From: JAFMPW01 sp040830565
GTDB taxonomy: Bacteria; Bacteroidota; Bacteroidia; Flavobacteriales; Flavobacteriaceae
Direction of reading: 5' to 3'
Assembly: GCA_040830565.1 (NCBI GenBank)
Contig: JBFOMC010000082.1
Coordinates: 1 to 16,604 of the forward strand
DNA: 16,604 bases
The position numbers and the translations under genes are program-made. This document shows, in pieces, positions 14,369-16,604 of the stretch. Numbering within the stretch: the first letter of the stretch is position 1; each line of letters starts with the position of its first letter. The notes below the pieces were generated by a model. The model had not been told where the DNA came from, searched no databases, and saw nothing but the letters and a program-made list of their open reading frames with translations.

Positions 14369-15019
14369 TTAAAAGAAAAAACTGAATAGACTTTTAATTG
14401 ATAAACTTAATTGCTTCATTATACTGCTTAGAGTTCTGTCTGTCGTCTTTTTGGAAAGATCTTCTTCAACTGTAGACTGATTCTCAACCTTAATGCCGAA
14501 TTTCTCCAGCTCCTTTCGTTCCTTTTCTTTGTAATAAGTTAGTTCTAAATCCATGGCCTCCAAATCAATCCCATGTACATGCTTGTCATACAATTTAATT
14601 CTTATAAAGTAGACGAAGGGAATAACAACCATGCAGAATGGAAGAAGCCATAGAACATTATCTGTGTCAATATAATTATCTTCTGAAAGCACACCTTCAA
14701 ATATCTGAAAGGCATACATCAATATTGGGATTAATATTATATGATACCACCAGTGTTTACAGGTAAAAAACCAAATAAGTAAAAGATAAAGTGGAACAAT
14801 TTTTCCAAGTAAAAACCAGATGTAAACATTTATGTTAGGAAATCCATTTTTATCAATTGTAAATCCTAAAATGTTAATAGTAGCATCCGGATCACTTGAT
14901 ACATACTCATGCATTTTAAAAATAAAGGGTGAGACAAGAATGAAAATGGCCATTAAAGATTCTAGAAGAATTCTTCTTCGCGCCTTGTTACTTTTTTCGG
15001 TTGTAGGTTTTTTCATCAT
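14369..15019 (-). CDS. Four-helix membrane protein, family shared with the 15753 gene
   Basis: 216 residues from ATG at 15019 (a second ATG follows at once); an in-frame TTG at 15064 lies inside the upstream terminator hairpin and was not used. A basic head (KKPTTEKSNKARRR) leads to hydrophobic segments at about 18-36, 65-87, 92-108 and 122-143, then a charged cytoplasmic tail with coiled-coil-like Lys/Glu sequence and an odd FFF end. The motif IVPLYLLLIWFFTCKHWW followed by IILIPI recurs in the divergent gene at 15753 (IIPLSLLLIWFSTCLHWW), and NILGFTIDKNGF before it recurs in the damaged copy at the window edge. The family is not one I can name and the function is unknown. It is AT-rich and has its own terminator. 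Confidence 0.72.
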   Translation of the reverse strand: MMKKPTTEKSNKARRRILLESLMAIFILVSPFIFKMHEYVSSDPDATINILGFTIDKNGFPNINVYIWFLLGKIVPLYLLLIWFFTCKHWWYHIILIPILMYAFQIFEGVLSEDNYIDTDNVLWLLPFCMVVIPFVYFIRIKLYDKHVHGIDLEAMDLELTYYKEKERKELEKFGIKVENQSTVEEDLSKKTTDRTLSSIMKQLSLSIKSLFSFFF

Positions 15020-15056
15020 TTGGTAACTAGGGACTATAATAATCACCAACGAAAAA

Positions 15057-15079
15057 AAGGGCAATTTATGATTGCCCTT
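15057..15079 (-). terminator. Terminator after the repeat lipoprotein gene
   Basis: A nine-pair stem (AAGGGCAAT / ATTGCCCTT) with a TTATG loop. On the minus strand it is followed by a run of seven T; on the plus strand by a run of nine or more T, so it can work both ways. It separates the lipoprotein gene from the membrane protein gene downstream. Confidence 0.75.
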
Positions 15080-15140
15080 GAATTTTTTTTTAAAATTTAT
15101 CGATTAATGGACCAGTTTTAGCGGTGTCCAACCATTATAG

Positions 15141-15356
15141 CTATCTTCTATCGCCATTTACGAGGATAGATTTATCAACGCTTCTTGTATCACCATTGAC
15201 AAGCTTAGACTTGTCAACGTTCTTTATGTCGCCATTGACTATTTTAGTTTTATCGACACCTTCTTCATAAACTTGATCATCAGCAGATGGGGTGCAAGCA
15301 GCTGCCATTAAAAATAAACAAGCACAAATGCCAAAAAAGATTTTTTTAGTGTTCAT
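15141..15356 (-). CDS. Tiny lipoprotein with three 13-residue repeats
   Basis: 71 residues. The N-terminus MNTKKIFFGICACLFLMAAAC is a lipoprotein signal with lipobox AAAC and Cys21. After a short acidic linker, residues 34-71 are three tandem units: VDKTKIVNGDIKN, VDKSKLVNGDTRS and VDKSILVNGDRR. The repeats are recent in form but differ at many third codon positions (for example GTC/GTT, GAT/GAC, GGC/GGT), so the peptide sequence, not just the DNA, seems to have been kept. No family is recognised. The mature product would be a lipid-anchored 50-residue peptide in the envelope. It is flanked by its own -7 box and terminator and lies between two related membrane protein genes. Confidence 0.75.
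   Translation of the reverse strand: MNTKKIFFGICACLFLMAAACTPSADDQVYEEGVDKTKIVNGDIKNVDKSKLVNGDTRSVDKSILVNGDRR
15144..15257 (-). repeat. Coding tandem repeat, 39-base period, three units
   Basis: The period is 13 codons with the constant core VDKxxxVNGD; the third unit is one codon short and ends at the stop codon. The units differ from each other at several synonymous positions. Confidence 0.85.
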
Positions 15357-15397
15357 CGTCGGAGGTTTTTAGTTAAAGATTTGATTCATTTTCATAA

Positions 15398-15405
15398 CAA
15401 AAGTA
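15398..15405 (-). promoter_or_regulatory. Putative -7 box (TACTTTTG) for the repeat lipoprotein
   Basis: A perfect TAnnTTTG match lies 41 bases before the ATG on the minus strand. The nearest TTTG upstream (15419-15422) leaves only a 13-base spacer, shorter than usual, so the -33 box is uncertain. Confidence 0.45.
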
Positions 15406-15752
15406 GGAAAAAAAGGACCAAATTTTTGTTACTATTCACAAACATACTACAGTTAGTCGGAAAAATCAAGCATTTTATCGAATATTTGACCGCTCATCGA
15501 ATTTTAGACAATAAAACTTTCAACATAACGATACATAAGGTTTCTTAAGCTGTTGGTAAGAATTGTCTTTAGGTTCGTGGAGATAATTTGCCCAGGATCA
15601 CCCTTACTTTTTCTGAAAAGCGAAAGATGTATAGAATATTTTCTGTATTTATTTCAAAAAACCCATATATTGTAGAATAATTTCTTAGTTTAGCTTGTCG
15701 ACGATCGTTGCTATTTGATGTCAAAGCGTAGTGTTCATACTGAGATTACCTT
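15406..15752. other. Divergent intergenic region without a gene
   Basis: About 350 AT-rich bases separate the lipoprotein gene and the 15753 gene. The only structure I see is the pair of direct repeats at 15477-15509. No convincing promoter for the 15753 gene, no RNA gene and no conserved small reading frame were recognised. Confidence 0.5.
15477..15509. repeat. Two direct repeats ATCGAATwTTwGAC, 19 bases apart
   Basis: ATCGAATATTTGAC (15477-15490) and ATCGAATTTTAGAC (15496-15509) match at 12 of 14 positions, and the start-to-start distance is 19 bases. The position between divergent genes and near two-helical-turn spacing would suit a regulator binding site. Confidence 0.4.
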
Positions 15753-16478
15753 ATGGTTTTAAAGAAATTCCATTCGTTTAAACGTAAAGTCAAGCCTAGC
15801 CATTATTATTTGGCAGCGATCATAATTGTATTGCCATTTTGTCTCTTTCTCCATTTGCTTTTTACGACTGAAAACAAAGACCTTGTAGTTTTTGGGTTAG
15901 TATTAGAACATGGTTATAATAACAATCAAGGTTGGGCCTGGAACTTTTTCGCACAAATAATCCCTCTATCATTATTATTGATTTGGTTCAGTACCTGCTT
16001 GCATTGGTGGCGTAGTATCATTTTAATTCCGATCGCTCTTTACATTTTTGAGTTTATTGTACAGTCTTTCGTATATCCCAATTGGGTAGAAGGTAATATT
16101 AATATTATTGCTTTTGTTGTTGCATTATTCCTGAGCTCTCTAATATACTGGTTAGATCTTCATTTAGATGGTAGAAGTAGGAACCACGATATTGTAATGA
16201 TACGACTTCGTCTATTTAACAATAAAATAAAAAGCTTCTATTATTGGTTAAAACAAAGTATAACTTTAAGAGATAAGAACTATCAACCTGAGGATAGAAA
16301 GAGGTATATAAATAATCTATTTTACACTAGATCGGTATTAAGAAATAGAATTGATAACTTCTCGATCCCCGTAGGACGAAAGGAGTTCGAAAATCAGGAA
16401 TATGACTACTTCTATATTATACTGATAATACTGGTTTCTGGTTTTTTTTTGCCCATAAATTCGTTCCAAAAGATGTAA
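15753..16478 (+). CDS. Four-helix membrane protein, related to the 14369 gene, possibly fused to a broken second copy
   Basis: 241 residues from ATG at 15753. A basic head is followed by hydrophobic segments at about 18-37, 62-81, 87-105 and 117-134, matching in order the minus-strand gene at 14369; the shared core is PLxLLLIWFxTCxHWW then IILIPI at about 71-94. The tail from about 140 to 212 is basic and soluble. The last 30 residues then become hydrophobic again (YFYIILIILVSGFF), resembling the first membrane segment of the family, and the frame ends nine codons after a run of nine T at 16442-16450. So the true family domain is probably the first 210 residues, and the end reads into the start of another copy. 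The function is unknown. Confidence 0.65.
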   Translation: MVLKKFHSFKRKVKPSHYYLAAIIIVLPFCLFLHLLFTTENKDLVVFGLVLEHGYNNNQGWAWNFFAQIIPLSLLLIWFSTCLHWWRSIILIPIALYIFEFIVQSFVYPNWVEGNINIIAFVVALFLSSLIYWLDLHLDGRSRNHDIVMIRLRLFNNKIKSFYYWLKQSITLRDKNYQPEDRKRYINNLFYTRSVLRNRIDNFSIPVGRKEFENQEYDYFYIILIILVSGFFLPINSFQKM

Positions 16479-16604
16479 GCTCTTTTGTTTTTCTAGGGAT
16501 TAGTATTGATGATCGAGGTTTCGGCGAAGCTCGAACTTTCATATTTTACTTCAATATTAAATTTTTGGTAATCAGCATTTTGTCTATTTAGTGCGTTAGT
16601 TGCA
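16442..16604 (+). pseudogene. Damaged third copy of the four-helix family, truncated by the window edge
   Basis: One base out of frame with the preceding gene after the T run, translation gives FFFAHKFVPKDVSSFVFLGI then SIDDRGF and a hydrophobic stretch ending ISILSI. This matches the 14369 protein (ILVSPFIFKMHEYV ... NILGFTIDKNGF ... LLLIWFFTC), with LGISIDDRGF against LGFTIDKNGF. A TAG at 16589-16591 falls where the relatives have the Trp of LIWF; TAG is one base from TGG. No start codon exists in this frame after the last upstream stop, TGA at 16403-16405. The frameshift and the stop together suggest a decayed tandem copy; whether homology continues past the window cannot be seen. Confidence 0.5.

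Noticed and set aside
15020..15064. TTG start extending the 14369 membrane protein
   Set aside because: The start would lie inside the terminator hairpin of the previous gene; paired ATG codons at 15019 and 15016 are better placed.

Overview
The window looks like chromosomal DNA of a marine-type member of the Bacteroidota, most likely family Flavobacteriaceae. The clues are a TonB-plug protein of the kind that lacks a barrel, an AraC regulator with a seven-helix membrane half, a fibronectin-III/leucine-rich lipoprotein, the alanine dehydrogenase family-DUF4258 gene pair, several TAnnTTTG-type -7 boxes, and palindromic repeats of the sort common in flavobacterial intergenic DNA. No rRNA, tRNA, CRISPR array, transposase or integrase gene was seen.

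Layout. Bases 1-1317 hold the 3' end of a large surface protein gene. It converges on a minus-strand block (1326-3258) made of a seven-helix AraC-type regulator, an SRPBCC-fold protein and a small possibly TfoX-like protein. Divergent from the regulator is an FnIII/LRR lipoprotein (3428-4897). Next is a stand-alone ethanolamine ammonia-lyase in which the EutB and EutC subunits are fused in one chain (5105-7420), with an odd, degenerate secretion-like leader. An AT-rich accessory stretch follows (7508-9171): an unknown membrane-anchored protein and a DUF2199 protein, each ending in a TAACAAyGCCTA motif that resembles the start of an integron attC site. A large minus-strand membrane protein with an AIM24-like tail (9234-11195) comes next. 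Then a pair of small exported proteins, a DinB-fold protein and an unknown one (11572-12599), is bracketed by copies of a GTGCGAAGTT/AACTTCGCAC palindrome. The pair converges on a DUF4258 gene and an alanine dehydrogenase family gene that form an operon on the minus strand.

The right end (14369-16604) is the least explained part. It has two divergently oriented genes for related four-helix membrane proteins that share an LLLIWFxTCxHWW motif. Between them is a tiny lipoprotein whose mature part is mostly three copies of a 13-residue repeat. At the edge lies a third, damaged copy of the membrane protein, joined to the second through a run of nine T and interrupted by TAG where the others have Trp.

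The clearest candidates for something undescribed are this right-end family, the orphan exported-looking EutBC fusion, and the alanine dehydrogenase homologue that lacks two of the usual active-site residues. All assignments come from reading the sequence by eye; none was confirmed by a database search.
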